NCBI GenBank assembly: GCA_011176545.1
Contig: DUEN01000021.1
Span: 1 to 64,000 of the forward strand
Reading direction: 5' to 3'
Source: Caldilineae bacterium
GTDB lineage: Bacteria > Chloroflexota > Anaerolineae > DUEN01
Length of the DNA stretch: 64,000 nucleotides
Part shown: in pieces, positions 9,270-18,676 of the stretch
Layout of the letters: every line of letters begins with the position of its first letter
Position numbering within the stretch: position 1 is the stretch's first letter
The notes under the pieces: generated by a model
What the model was told of the DNA's origin: nothing
Seen by the model: only the letters and a program-made list of their open reading frames with translations
Database searches by the model: none
Made by a program: the position numbers and the translations under genes

Positions 9270-9569
9270 CCAACGTAACAGGTGAATACGATCCACGTTC
9301 GTTGTATCGCGATGCCGGATAATCCCCATGACGATGGCCAGGCCGATGGCGACCTCCGCGGCGGCCACGGCCATGATTAAGAAGACGAACACTTGCCCGT
9401 CCAGCGAGCCCCACTGCCGCGACAGGGCGACGAAGGTCAGGTTCACGGCGTTCATCATCATCTCGATGCACATAAAGATGATCAGGGCGTTCCGCCGGAC
9501 GAGGACACCCAGAGCGCCGATGGTGAAGATGATGCCCGCCAGGATCAGATAGTAGGACGTGGGGATCAC
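9267..9569 (-). CDS. nuoK: NADH-quinone oxidoreductase subunit K
   Basis: Small three-helix membrane subunit of complex I, 100 residues as usual. The two buried glutamates needed for proton transfer are present, in CIEMMMNAVNL (E36) and AAAEVAIGLA (E72). The start codon is GTG (MIPTSYY), 4 bases after the nuoJ stop, with GGAGTGAGGAA upstream, so translation is probably coupled to nuoJ. Confidence 0.95.
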   Translation of the reverse strand: MIPTSYYLILAGIIFTIGALGVLVRRNALIIFMCIEMMMNAVNLTFVALSRQWGSLDGQVFVFLIMAVAAAEVAIGLAIVMGIIRHRDTTNVDRIHLLRW

Positions 9570-9573
9570 TTCC

Positions 9574-10092
9574 TCACTCCTTCGGTCGGCCTAGTGGCGG
9601 CCTCGTGCGGCCAGCCAGCACGATGGCGCCGATCATCGCGGCCAGAAGCAGTACAGAGGCCAGCTCGAACGGCAACAGGAAGCGGGTATACAGCAGATGT
9701 CCCACCGCCTGAATGCTCCCATATTCTGGAGCCCCCGCAGGCGACGCCTGTCCTCCCATCACCAGGGCGTATGTGCCGCCTCCTAGGAAGAGCAAGGCCA
9801 GGATCAGCGCCACGATGCGTAACATCGTACGCTCGCGAGCGACCACGTCGTCCACCCTCTCGTTGCCAATCAACATGACGACGAAGATGAAGAGCACGAC
9901 GATGGCCCCCGCGTACACCAGGATCTGCGCCATGGCCAAAAATTGGGCGCCCAACAACAGGTAGAGCATAGCCATGGAGGCGAAATTGAGGAGCAGGAAC
10001 AGGGCGCTATGCACCGCATTTCGGCTGAGCACCACACCTACCCCGCCTCCCAAAGCGGCCAGGCTGAAGAGCGCGAACAAGACCCATTCCAT
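9574..10092 (-). CDS. nuoJ: NADH-quinone oxidoreductase subunit J
   Basis: Five-helix membrane subunit of complex I (172 residues). The family-typical segment LLGAQFLAMAQILVYAGAIVVL, whose helix carries the conformational pi-bulge in known structures, is present. It starts 4 bases after the nuoI stop, with GGAGGAG overlapping the end of nuoI. The C-terminus is short and basic. Confidence 0.94.
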   Translation of the reverse strand: MEWVLFALFSLAALGGGVGVVLSRNAVHSALFLLLNFASMAMLYLLLGAQFLAMAQILVYAGAIVVLFIFVVMLIGNERVDDVVARERTMLRIVALILALLFLGGGTYALVMGGQASPAGAPEYGSIQAVGHLLYTRFLLPFELASVLLLAAMIGAIVLAGRTRPPLGRPKE

Positions 10093-10096
10093 CGGC

Positions 10097-10570
10097 TCAC
10101 TCCTCCGGCCGGATGATCACGTTAGGTTCCGGCGGATTGAGCAAATCCTCCTTCGTGAGGATGAAGTCCCTGCGCTCGTAGTTCGCCAGGGCATACTCGT
10201 GTCCCAGGACGATCGCCTCCACCGGGCAGGCCTCCTCGCAATCGCCGCAGAAGATGCAACGCAGCAGGTTGATCTCATACACCCTGGCGTATCGGTCGCC
10301 AGGCGATACGGGGTTCTCCGGATCGTCCTCCGCCGCTTCCACGTAGATCGCCCCCGTCGGGCACGCGGCCTCGCACAACTGGCAGCCGATGCACCGCTCC
10401 TGCCCGTTATCATACCGGCGCAGATAGTGCCGTCCCCGGAAGCGGGGATACACCATGATCGGCTGATCCGGCGACTCGACCGTGATGGGCTTCGTAGCCA
10501 GATGCTTTAGCGTCACGCCCATCGCCTTCGCTATCTCGCGCGTCCCCTCGACGAACTCCCTGATCGACAT
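10097..10570 (-). CDS. nuoI: NADH-quinone oxidoreductase subunit I
   Basis: Peripheral-arm ferredoxin-like subunit carrying clusters N6a and N6b, which pass electrons toward N2. The 157 residues have two complete motifs, [12 protein letters not shown] and [21 protein letters not shown] precedes the ATG. It lies between nuoH and nuoJ. Confidence 0.96.
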   Translation of the reverse strand: MSIREFVEGTREIAKAMGVTLKHLATKPITVESPDQPIMVYPRFRGRHYLRRYDNGQERCIGCQLCEAACPTGAIYVEAAEDDPENPVSPGDRYARVYEINLLRCIFCGDCEEACPVEAIVLGHEYALANYERRDFILTKEDLLNPPEPNVIIRPEE

Positions 10571-10585
10571 CAGCCCCTCACTCCC

Positions 10586-10622
10586 TACGTTTTACGCATT
10601 ACGTTTTACGCATCACGTTTTA
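10586..10622. repeat. ACGTTTTACGCA tandem spacer between nuoI and nuoH
   Basis: Three irregular copies of ACGTTTTACGCAT run into the nuoH stop codon (10620-10622). They are related to the tract at 5656-5707. No coding potential. Confidence 0.7.
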
Positions 10623-11624
10623 TCCCAACACCACCACCAACACCGACGTAACCGCCAGATACATCAACGACATCGGCAACAGATACCGCCAGCCGAAGCT
10701 CATCAGCTGATCATAGCGAACCCGAGGGATGCTGGCCCGGACCCAGACGAACAGGAACAGGATGGCCACGATCTTGATACCCAAATACACTGGAGCCAGG
10801 ATCGGGAGCTGATCCACGAACGGGCCGCGCCACCCACCGAAGAACAGCGTCGCCGCGATAGCGCTGGAGGTGATCATGTGCAGGTACTCGGATAGATAGA
10901 AGAGAGCGAACTTGATCCCTCCATACTCGGTCTGATACCCCGCGATCAGCTCGTTCTCGGTCTCGGGCAGATCGAAGGGGGACCGGTTGGTCTCGGCCAG
11001 CACGCAGATGAAGTAGAAGGGAAATCCCAACCACAGCCAGATCCACGCCCACAACGGCCTAGGGCCGTGGACGATCTCCACGAGGCTAAGGGTGCCCGTG
11101 ATGATCAGCAGGCTGGCCACCATGACCCCCATGGGAAGCTCATAGGAGATCATCTGAGCGCTGGTGCGCAAGGCCCCCAACAGGGAGTAGTTGTTGTTGC
11201 TGGCCCAGCCGGCCAACATGATCCCATATGTGCCCACGGAGGCGATGGCCGCCACATAGAGCAGGGCTACGTTCACATCCCCCATATGCAGGGGGATCGT
11301 GCGGCCGAACAGGTGGAGGTCAGGCCCGATGGGGACCACAGCGAAGATGGCGAAGGCCGGCACCATGGCCAGGATCGGCGCCAGCAGGTAGACTGGCTTA
11401 TCCACGTGCCCGGGGATGATCTCCTCCTTGAGCATCAGCTTACCGGCATCCGCCAGGGGCTGCAGGATCCCGTACTTGCCCGCCCGGTTGGGACCGTACC
11501 GGATCTGGAATCGCGCCACCAGCTTACGCTCGAACAGGGTCAGATAGGCCGTGGCGCCCAGCAACACCAGCAAGATGATGATTCCCTTAACAGCAGGTAT
11601 GACGATAAGCCCTATCCAATCCAT
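10620..11624 (-). CDS. nuoH: NADH-quinone oxidoreductase subunit H
   Basis: Membrane subunit that forms the quinone chamber next to NuoB/NuoD. The 334 residues have about eight helices and the conserved cytoplasmic loops: YGPNRAGKYGILQPLADAGK and ETNRSPFDLPETENELIAGY with its acidic quinone-site residues. It has its own ribosome-binding site (GGAG, seven bases before the ATG). The damaged HepT-like frame overlaps its first 13 bases, so the toxin-antitoxin remnant separates it from nuoG. Confidence 0.96.
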   Translation of the reverse strand: MDWIGLIVIPAVKGIIILLVLLGATAYLTLFERKLVARFQIRYGPNRAGKYGILQPLADAGKLMLKEEIIPGHVDKPVYLLAPILAMVPAFAIFAVVPIGPDLHLFGRTIPLHMGDVNVALLYVAAIASVGTYGIMLAGWASNNNYSLLGALRTSAQMISYELPMGVMVASLLIITGTLSLVEIVHGPRPLWAWIWLWLGFPFYFICVLAETNRSPFDLPETENELIAGYQTEYGGIKFALFYLSEYLHMITSSAIAATLFFGGWRGPFVDQLPILAPVYLGIKIVAILFLFVWVRASIPRVRYDQLMSFGWRYLLPMSLMYLAVTSVLVVVLG

Positions 11625-12023
11625 AAAGCGACTCCACGATCCTTCAAGGCCTGACGGTAATTAGACGTCGCTTTCTTCACGTAAGATCTCTTTAAGATCT
11701 CTTCCAGTTGCAAAGCCACCTTGGGCAACTCGTCCACAGCAATTTGCCACACAATATCCAAATTGACACCGAAGTAATGGTGAATCAGCCGATCTCGAAC
11801 TCCCGTCATACCCTTCCATAGGTACGTTCGGATGCCTTTCTCGTAACTCCTTCGTCAGATTCTTGGTCGCTTCGCCGATGATCTCTAGGTTACGAATGAC
11901 AGCATCCTGCGTCTTTGTGTCCTCCAAGAAATTTTGATAAGTCATCCCCGCGATATACTCCTCTATGCGGCGGATGGCTTCTTGGATATCGCTCAGAAGG
12001 TCTCTATCCGCCCGCTTAGACAT
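11612..12023 (-). pseudogene. Frameshifted HEPN ribonuclease toxin (HepT-like, DUF86)
   Basis: From ATG 12023 the frame reads MSKRADRDLLSDIQEAIRRI ... RNLEIIGEA ... HPNVPMEG, the start of a HEPN/DUF86 toxin. It then leaves frame. The following frame continues as MTGVRDRLIHHYFGVNLDIVW, which holds the catalytic Rx4H motif (RDRLIH) and the typical C-terminal half. Removing one base at position 11810 (an extra T on the coding strand, GGGTATG) joins the two into a normal protein of about 136 residues. As written, no product has an intact active site. The end overlaps nuoH. A sequencing error or recent decay are both possible. Confidence 0.8.
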
Positions 12024-12319
12024 ATATGACGCTCTCCGCAATCTCCTGAGTAATATGAGATACCCTGATCGTTCGGAGACCATCAGGAGTCAATACATCC
12101 ACCTTTTTGCCCAACAAGCGTTCAAGATACTCTACAAGCTCGATGAACCTGAACCCGACAGGATGTTCAAACTCCACAATGATGTCTACATCACTGGTCT
12201 CCTCAGGTTGACCTTTAGCGTTAGGAACCAAAAATCCCTACCCTCTTAACGCCATATTCGGCGGCAAGGAAAGGATAATGCTCATGGAGCAATTCGATGA
12301 TCTGTTCTCTCGTGGACAT
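12016..12319 (-). pseudogene. Frameshifted MNT-type nucleotidyltransferase antitoxin (MntA-like)
   Basis: ATG 12319 opens MSTREQIIELLHEHYPFLAAEY and reaches the catalytic GIFGS motif, then hits a stop. One base earlier in phase the frame reads NAKGQPEETSDVDIIVEFEH and on to SVIYV, with the DVD metal-binding pair. Dropping one base at 12223 restores GSNAKG and a 100-residue minimal nucleotidyltransferase, which in intact pairs AMPylates the HEPN partner. The stop overlaps the HEPN start (ATGTCTAA), the usual coupled order. It begins 9 bases after nuoG, with GAGG upstream. Confidence 0.8.
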
Positions 12320-12328
12320 ACCAGGCCC

Positions 12329-14944
12329 TCAACCTCCCTTCTGGATGCTCACGGATATCCCCGGTCCGGCCGGGCCCATGAGCCTCTCCGCCGGGGCTCC
12401 AGGCAGGCTATACGCCAGAGCCACCACGCCAGGCCGCACCGTTACATCGGCCCGAGCCGAAAGGACCACCTGCCCATAGGGGGAGGCAATCCGCACCTGA
12501 TCTCCATCCCTCACGCCGAGCCGAGCCATATCGTCTGGATTCAACCGGGCCACCGGCTCAGCCAGCAAACGCCGGAACTGCGGCGTGGTGCGTATCAAGA
12601 TCCCGTGATCATATAATAGCCTATCTACCGCCAGCCGGAAAGGAAACTCCGAATCCGAGGCCCCGCGCGGCGGCGCCACCTCGCGGAATCGTGTGGTCGC
12701 GCCCAGGCCCTCGACGCTCCATTGCACCCCCTGATCGCCCAGGGCCTCCCAATCCAGCCCGCGATATTGCGGCACGGCACGGGCGATCTCGCGCAACACA
12801 TCCTGCGGACGCTCATACGTCCATCGTTCCTGGGGCGATCGACGGGCTCGTTTACCCTTCCGGCGCTTGCCGCGCTGCGTCTCGCCAGCCTCGCGCACCG
12901 GCCAACGGCGAGCCAGCTCCGTCAGGATCTCCCAATCGGGGCGCGCCTCCGCATAGGGCCGGAACGCGCGTGGCGCCCTCTGCACCCGGCGCTCCATGTT
13001 GGTGAAGGTGCCATCCGTCTCCGCATATGTCGTCGCCGGCAACACCACATCCGCCAGCCGCGCCGTCTCCGTCGGGAACACATCCTGGACCACTAGGAAG
13101 TCCAGCTTCTCCAGCGCGGCGGCCGCCCAATCCCCCTCCGACGCCGGATCGGCCCCCATCACGTACAACGCCTTCAGAGAGCCATCCGCGGCAGCCTGCA
13201 ACATCTGCGTATACGTCAGGCCAGGCTCCTCTGGCACCTCGCTGCCCCACAGACGCCGCAGCCGCTCACGCGCGTCGGCGTCCGTCACAGGAGCATGCCC
13301 GGGCAGGTAATCCGGCAACACACCCATATCGCGGGCGCCCTGGCTGTTGGCATCAGGACCCAAATAGGCCACGCGATCACGCCCGAGTAGAAGCTCCAGG
13401 TTAGCCAGCGCGGCCGCGCCGGCCTCCGCCTCCCGGCCACGCACCACATCCGGGCCGTATAGCACCAGAGGCCGCTCGGCCTCCGCAAGCCGCGCGGCCG
13501 CCTCTCGCAGCGCCTCCGGTTCCACCCCGCTCAGGGCAGCGACGGCCTCCGGCGAGAACGCCTCCAAACCAGCCAGAAGATCCCGGCCCCCGGCCATGCG
13601 CTGGATCTGCCTCTGGAACCGATCGTATTGAACCAGGAGCGCCATAAGGCCATTCAGCACCACGGCCTCCGTGCCCGGCAGCGCGGGCAGGTGTACCCCA
13701 TAGGCGGCGTCCTCCGTCCGCCGGGGGTGGACCACCACCACACGGGCACCATCGCGCGTCACTGCCCGCTTGAAGAACAAGGCCAGGACGGGATGTTCCT
13801 CCGCCAGATGGATGCCCACCAGCAGGAACAGGTCTGCCCGCTGAACCTCCTCGATGGAGGAGAGCCCGCGCGGATCCGCCTGCACGTCGCCGCCGAATCG
13901 ATGGTCGATGTTGTTGGTATCCACCATCAGGCGGAAGAACTTCTGCAGCAAATAATTGGCCTCGTTGCTGGCCTTGGATGAGCCGACGGCACCTACCGCC
14001 TCCGGTCGCTCCTGAGCCCAGTAAGCCAGGCGCTCGACCACGCGCCGCAACGCCTCATCCCAGGTCGCCGGCCGCAACTCGCCGTTCTCGCGAATCATAG
14101 GCTGACGTAGGCGATCCTGATGGTGGAAGAACCCTTGGGCGAATCGCCCCTTATCGCAGATCCACTGATCATTGACGGCCGGATTCTCCCGGGCGACGAT
14201 GCGGCGCACCTCGTTGGTGCGAACGTCGATACGCAGGTTACACCCTTGAGAGCAGTGGAGGCACACGCTGGGCACATAGGTTAGCCGCCAGGGACGGAAT
14301 CGGAAGCGCGCCACGCGATTCGTGAGCGCGCCGACGGGGCAAATGTCGATGATGTTGCCGCTGGTCTTGGCCGTCACCTGATGATCAGGATGGGTATCGA
14401 TGACCGTCTCGCCACCCCGGTGATAGAGCCCAAGCTGCGGCTTGTCCTCCCACTCCTCCAGGTATCGGATGCAACGCCAACAGACGACACAACGCTCCTG
14501 GTCCAGAAGGATCAAGTCGGAAATGGGATGATGTTTGTCTTTGTGGAGCTTCTCCTCGATGAAGTGGCTCACCCCTGGCCCATGCTCCATCGCCTGGTCC
14601 TGGAGGATGCACTCGCCGCCCTTGTCACAGATGGGACAGTCCAGCGGGTGATTGATGAGGATGAACTCCAGCGTGGCCTCGCGAGCCTCCCGAGCGCGGG
14701 GGCTGTTGTAGTGCACGATCAGCCCATCCGTGACCGGGGTGGTGCAGGCCGTCGTCAATTGCACCCCGCGCGGGGTCTCGATCTCCACCAGGCACATACG
14801 GCAGGCGCCGATAGGCTCCAGCTTCGGATGGTCACAGAACGTAGGGATCTCGATGCCTGCCGCCCTGGCCGCGTGGGTCAGGGGAATACCTTTCTCGGCC
14901 TTGATCTCTTTACCGTCGATCGTGATCGTTACATACTCGGCCAT
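12329..14944 (-). CDS. nuoG: NADH-quinone oxidoreductase subunit G
   Basis: Large iron-sulfur subunit of the complex I hydrophilic arm, 871 residues. The N-terminus binds the 2Fe-2S cluster N1b (C37, C48, C51, C67). Next are the His/Cys N5 site (H99, C103, C106, C112), N4 (C152, C155, C158 and the Cys of IIDICPVG), and a further CLHCSQGC...WIC set consistent with the extra cluster N7. A molybdopterin-oxidoreductase-like domain without metal follows. An unusual lysine/arginine-rich stretch (RGKRRKGKRARR) lies near residue 700. It ends 9 bases before the antitoxin remnant. Confidence 0.95.
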   Translation of the reverse strand: MAEYVTITIDGKEIKAEKGIPLTHAARAAGIEIPTFCDHPKLEPIGACRMCLVEIETPRGVQLTTACTTPVTDGLIVHYNSPRAREAREATLEFILINHPLDCPICDKGGECILQDQAMEHGPGVSHFIEEKLHKDKHHPISDLILLDQERCVVCWRCIRYLEEWEDKPQLGLYHRGGETVIDTHPDHQVTAKTSGNIIDICPVGALTNRVARFRFRPWRLTYVPSVCLHCSQGCNLRIDVRTNEVRRIVARENPAVNDQWICDKGRFAQGFFHHQDRLRQPMIRENGELRPATWDEALRRVVERLAYWAQERPEAVGAVGSSKASNEANYLLQKFFRLMVDTNNIDHRFGGDVQADPRGLSSIEEVQRADLFLLVGIHLAEEHPVLALFFKRAVTRDGARVVVVHPRRTEDAAYGVHLPALPGTEAVVLNGLMALLVQYDRFQRQIQRMAGGRDLLAGLEAFSPEAVAALSGVEPEALREAAARLAEAERPLVLYGPDVVRGREAEAGAAALANLELLLGRDRVAYLGPDANSQGARDMGVLPDYLPGHAPVTDADARERLRRLWGSEVPEEPGLTYTQMLQAAADGSLKALYVMGADPASEGDWAAAALEKLDFLVVQDVFPTETARLADVVLPATTYAETDGTFTNMERRVQRAPRAFRPYAEARPDWEILTELARRWPVREAGETQRGKRRKGKRARRSPQERWTYERPQDVLREIARAVPQYRGLDWEALGDQGVQWSVEGLGATTRFREVAPPRGASDSEFPFRLAVDRLLYDHGILIRTTPQFRRLLAEPVARLNPDDMARLGVRDGDQVRIASPYGQVVLSARADVTVRPGVVALAYSLPGAPAERLMGPAGPGISVSIQKGG

Positions 14945-14968
14945 GGATGCATCCCTTGTCCGCTCGAC

Positions 14969-16843
14969 TCAGGCACGCTCGTGGGCCGGCATGCCGACGT
15001 CCGGCCGATACATGGGGCGCACCGGCAACGGCGGGACCTCGCCGGTGGGGTTCGTCTCCTCGATGTAGTCCTCTAGCTCCGCCCGGAAGCGCCTGATGGC
15101 GCTGGTGATGCCCCACACCGCCGCGGGACCGAAGGGGCAAAACGTCTGCTGTTCGATGAACTTCGCGATACGCAAGATCTCGTCCAGATCCTCCTTGCGT
15201 CCCTTCCCCGAGCGGATGCGCTGCAGGATCTTCTCCAGCCAGCCCGTCCCCTCACGACAGGGAGCGCACTTGCCGCACGATTCCTCCCGGTAGAAGGCGA
15301 TGGTGCGCTCCATAACCTCGACCAGCGAGGTGCCCTCACATATGACGATGATGCCGGCCGATCCCAGAAGCGACCCAGCCTCCTGGACCGACTCGAAGTC
15401 CAGCGGTGTTTCCAGATGCTCCGCGGTCAACAGCGGCATAGAGAGGCCGCCCGGCACGATGGCCTTCACCGGCCGGTCATCCAGCGTCCCCCCCGCGTAC
15501 TCGTAGATCAGCTCTCGCAGCGTCACGCCATGGGGCAACTCGTAGACGCCGGGCTTCCGCACCTCGCCACTGAGGGCGAACAGGCGAAAGCCAGGGCTTC
15601 GTTCCGTGCCGAAGGAACGGTACCATTGCGCCCCGTTCTTCACGATATGAGGCACATTGGCCAGGGTCTCCACGTTGTTCACGATGGTCGGCTTGCGATA
15701 GAGGCCCTCCGACGCGGGGAAGGGCGGCTTCAATCGCGGATGACCCCGATAACCCTCCAGCGAGGTGAGCAGAGCCGTCTCCTCGCCGCAGATATAGGCA
15801 CCCGCACCCCGATGGATGACCACATCCAAGCTGAAGTTGGTCCCCAAGATGTTACGGCCCAGGTAATTGTGCTCATAGGCCTCCTCGATGGCCTGCTGCA
15901 ACCGGGCGTACGGGAATCCATACTCGCCCCGGATGTATATGAAGGCCTTCTCAGCTTGAATCGCATACGCGGTGATGATGATCCCCTCCAACACCTGATG
16001 GGGATCGTACTCCATCAGAATCCGGTCCTTGAAGGTGCCTGGTTCGCTCTCGTCGGCGTTGCAGACCAGGTAGCGAGGGAAGACACCCTGAGGGATGAAG
16101 GACCACTTCACCCCGGCGGGGAAGCCCGCTCCGCCGCGGCCCCGCAGCCCAGAAGCCTTTACCTCCTCGACCACCTGCTCGGGCGTCATCTCAAAGAGAG
16201 CTTTTCGCAGTGCCTGATACCCACCATCTTCCACGTACGTCTCGAGGCGGTGAGAATTCGGCTTCGTCACCCGGGCCAGCAGCACCTTAGGTTCCATCCC
16301 GCCGAAATGCATCGGCCCCATCGGATCCGGCTCCACGGGCAGGGGCCGGTCCGCGTTCGCTCGCAGCTCCGCCAGGATCTCATCGATGCGCTCCGGGGTT
16401 AACGCCTCGTAATAACGGGGAAGCTCTTGGCCTCGCTTGCGCACGCTCATCACCGGGGCCGTCCCGCATGACCCGAGACACTCCGCGTGATCCAGCGTGA
16501 AGAGGCCATCTTCGGTGGTCTCCCCCCATCCCTTCAACCCCAGCCGCTCCATCAGGTGACGGGCGCATTCCTCCGCCCCGCGGAGTTTACAGGAGACGTT
16601 GGTGCATATCTCTATGTGATAAAGCCCTTTGGGCTCCTTGTAATACATATTGTAGAACCCGACGAAGGCGTGGACCTCCGCGGGGTCCAGGCCGAACAGC
16701 TCGGCTATCTCTTCCTCCACCTCCGGCGGGACCCATCCCAGCTCGCGCTGGACCACATGCAGCGCCGGCCCTAACGCCGACCGGGGTTGAGGATATCTTT
16801 CCATCAGCCTTCGAATCTCATTCTTCGTCGCGTCCGAAAGCAT
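14969..16843 (-). CDS. nuoEF: Fused NADH-quinone oxidoreductase subunits E and F
   Basis: A single 624-residue frame joins two subunits that are usually separate. Residues 1-160 are NuoE: a thioredoxin-like domain with CTNVSC and CLGSC ligating the 2Fe-2S cluster N1a. From about 185 on it is NuoF, the NADH/FMN site: GRGGAGFPAGVKW, then GAGAYICGEETAL, and ESCGKCAPCREGT plus TFCPFG for the 4Fe-4S cluster N3. Fusion should fix 1:1 stoichiometry. GGGGAG lies eight bases before the ATG. It is 24 bases upstream of nuoG. Confidence 0.95.
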   Translation of the reverse strand: MLSDATKNEIRRLMERYPQPRSALGPALHVVQRELGWVPPEVEEEIAELFGLDPAEVHAFVGFYNMYYKEPKGLYHIEICTNVSCKLRGAEECARHLMERLGLKGWGETTEDGLFTLDHAECLGSCGTAPVMSVRKRGQELPRYYEALTPERIDEILAELRANADRPLPVEPDPMGPMHFGGMEPKVLLARVTKPNSHRLETYVEDGGYQALRKALFEMTPEQVVEEVKASGLRGRGGAGFPAGVKWSFIPQGVFPRYLVCNADESEPGTFKDRILMEYDPHQVLEGIIITAYAIQAEKAFIYIRGEYGFPYARLQQAIEEAYEHNYLGRNILGTNFSLDVVIHRGAGAYICGEETALLTSLEGYRGHPRLKPPFPASEGLYRKPTIVNNVETLANVPHIVKNGAQWYRSFGTERSPGFRLFALSGEVRKPGVYELPHGVTLRELIYEYAGGTLDDRPVKAIVPGGLSMPLLTAEHLETPLDFESVQEAGSLLGSAGIIVICEGTSLVEVMERTIAFYREESCGKCAPCREGTGWLEKILQRIRSGKGRKEDLDEILRIAKFIEQQTFCPFGPAAVWGITSAIRRFRAELEDYIEETNPTGEVPPLPVRPMYRPDVGMPAHERA

Positions 16844-16873
16844 CTCATCTACTCCCCGCTTCGCCTCGCTTTC

Positions 16874-18673
16874 TCACCGGTCTACCTCGCCCAACACGAT
16901 GTCCACGGAGCCGATGTTGGTCACCAGGTCCGCCACCAGATGGCCACGCGACATGGGATCCAACGCCTGCAGGTTGACGAAGGACGGTCCCCGCACCCGC
17001 ACCCGATAGGGATGGGCGCTCCCATCGCTAATGATGAAGATGCCGAACTCACCCTTAGGGTTCTCTGTGCTCATGTAGACCTGGCCGGGCGGCGGCCTGA
17101 TCCCCTCCGTGACCAGCTTGAAGTGATGAATGAGGGCCTCCATGCTGGTATCCAGCTCCTCTCGTGGCGGGAGCGTCACCTTGTGATCAGGCGTCTTATA
17201 CGGGCCATCGGGGAGGTTATCCAGGGCCTGCTCGATGATGCGCAGGCTCTGACGCATCTCGTTCACGCGCACCAGGTAGCGCGCGTATGCGTCTCCGTCA
17301 GTCGAGGTCGGGATCTCGAAATCGTAGTTCTCATACCCCGAATAGGGACGGACCTTACGCAGGTCATAGGGGACCCCGGTCGCCCGCAACATGGGGCCGG
17401 TCACGCCCAGGGCGATGGCTTGCTCCGCCGTCAATTTGCCGATCCCCTGGGTGCGCTTGCGCCAGACGGGGTTATCCGTCAACATACGCTCATATTCATC
17501 CAGGCGGGCGGGCATCAGCGCCAGGAAGTCCCGCACCCGCGATTCGAAGGCGGGCGGGATATCCCGCCACACGCCGCCGATGCGGATGTAGGAGGTGGTC
17601 AGCCGGGCGCCGCAGATCATCTCGAACATGTCGAGGATCATCTCCCGCTCCCGGAAGACGTACATCAGCAGCGCGTGGATCGTGCCGGATAGATCCATGG
17701 CATGGGTGCCCAGCCAAACCAGGTGGGCGGCGATGCGCTGCAACTCGGCGACGATGACGCGAATAACCTGCGCTCGCGGCGGGACCTCCACCCCCAGCAG
17801 CTTCTCCACGGCCAGGACGTAGCCCAAATTATTGTTCATGGCCGCGGTGTAATCCAGGCGGTCGGTGTAATAGACGAAGTCCTTGTAACGGACGCTCTCC
17901 GCCTGCTTCTCGAAACCGGAGTGCAGGTAGCCCACATCAGGCACCACCCGGACGATCCGCTCCCCCTCCAACTCCACGATCAACCGCAACACGCCATGCG
18001 TCGATGGGTGTTGAGGCCCCATGTTCACGATCAGGTATCGCTCCGGGTCCATCCCCTTGGGAACCTCCTGAGGCGGGAGCTCTGGCTTGAGGATCTGACG
18101 ACCCAGGCTCTCGAATTCGGGATCGGACCAGTTTACCGTGAAGGGGATGGGCTCCCCCCCGCGCGGGTAATCCTTGCGCAGCGGATGCCCCTCCCAATCG
18201 TAGGGCATCAGAATGCGGCGCAGGTCCGGATGTCCCTGGAAGCGGATGCCCATCAGGTCGTAGACTTCCCGCTCCAGCCAGTTGGCCGTCGGCCAGATGT
18301 CCACGACGGAGGGGACCACCGGGTTGTTCCCCCCGGGAAGCGGAACCTGCAACCTCAGGCGACGGTTATAGGGGATCGAGTGGAGTTGATAGACGGCCAC
18401 GAAACGCGGCGTCTCACCCAGGTCCAGCCGATCGTAAGACGTCACATCGACGCAATGATCGAAACGCATCTCCGGGTCATCGCGCAGGAACCGGGCCACA
18501 TCCAGCAGCCGGTCCGCCTGGATCGTCACGACCAAGTCGCCGCGATGCTCCTCGACCGCCAACACGGCATCCGGGAAGCGCTCCTGGAGCACGGCGACCA
18601 CATGCCGCTCCCCTTCGAGATCGGGGGTATATGGCACCGACATCACCGTGTCTCTCATGGCCTGACGTGCCAC
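16874..18673 (-). CDS. nuoCD: Fused NADH-quinone oxidoreductase subunits C and D
   Basis: Residues 1-175 form the 30-kDa NuoC domain (signature [20 protein letters not shown]). From about 205 the 49-kDa NuoD domain begins ([14 protein letters not shown]), with the quinone-site histidine region intact and a C-terminal DIVLGEVDR typical of the family. C-D fusions are known, for example in Escherichia coli. The start is GTG 18673, three bases after the nuoB stop, with GGAGG about eight bases upstream; ATG 18658 is an alternative. Confidence 0.95.
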   Translation of the reverse strand: MARQAMRDTVMSVPYTPDLEGERHVVAVLQERFPDAVLAVEEHRGDLVVTIQADRLLDVARFLRDDPEMRFDHCVDVTSYDRLDLGETPRFVAVYQLHSIPYNRRLRLQVPLPGGNNPVVPSVVDIWPTANWLEREVYDLMGIRFQGHPDLRRILMPYDWEGHPLRKDYPRGGEPIPFTVNWSDPEFESLGRQILKPELPPQEVPKGMDPERYLIVNMGPQHPSTHGVLRLIVELEGERIVRVVPDVGYLHSGFEKQAESVRYKDFVYYTDRLDYTAAMNNNLGYVLAVEKLLGVEVPPRAQVIRVIVAELQRIAAHLVWLGTHAMDLSGTIHALLMYVFREREMILDMFEMICGARLTTSYIRIGGVWRDIPPAFESRVRDFLALMPARLDEYERMLTDNPVWRKRTQGIGKLTAEQAIALGVTGPMLRATGVPYDLRKVRPYSGYENYDFEIPTSTDGDAYARYLVRVNEMRQSLRIIEQALDNLPDGPYKTPDHKVTLPPREELDTSMEALIHHFKLVTEGIRPPPGQVYMSTENPKGEFGIFIISDGSAHPYRVRVRGPSFVNLQALDPMSRGHLVADLVTNIGSVDIVLGEVDR

Positions 18674-18676
18674 GGC

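Noticed and set aside
11661-12083. The 140-codon HEPN frame as an intact gene
   Set aside because: After PMEGY it leaves the HEPN family pattern and loses the Rx4H site, which continues in another frame; annotated as a pseudogene.
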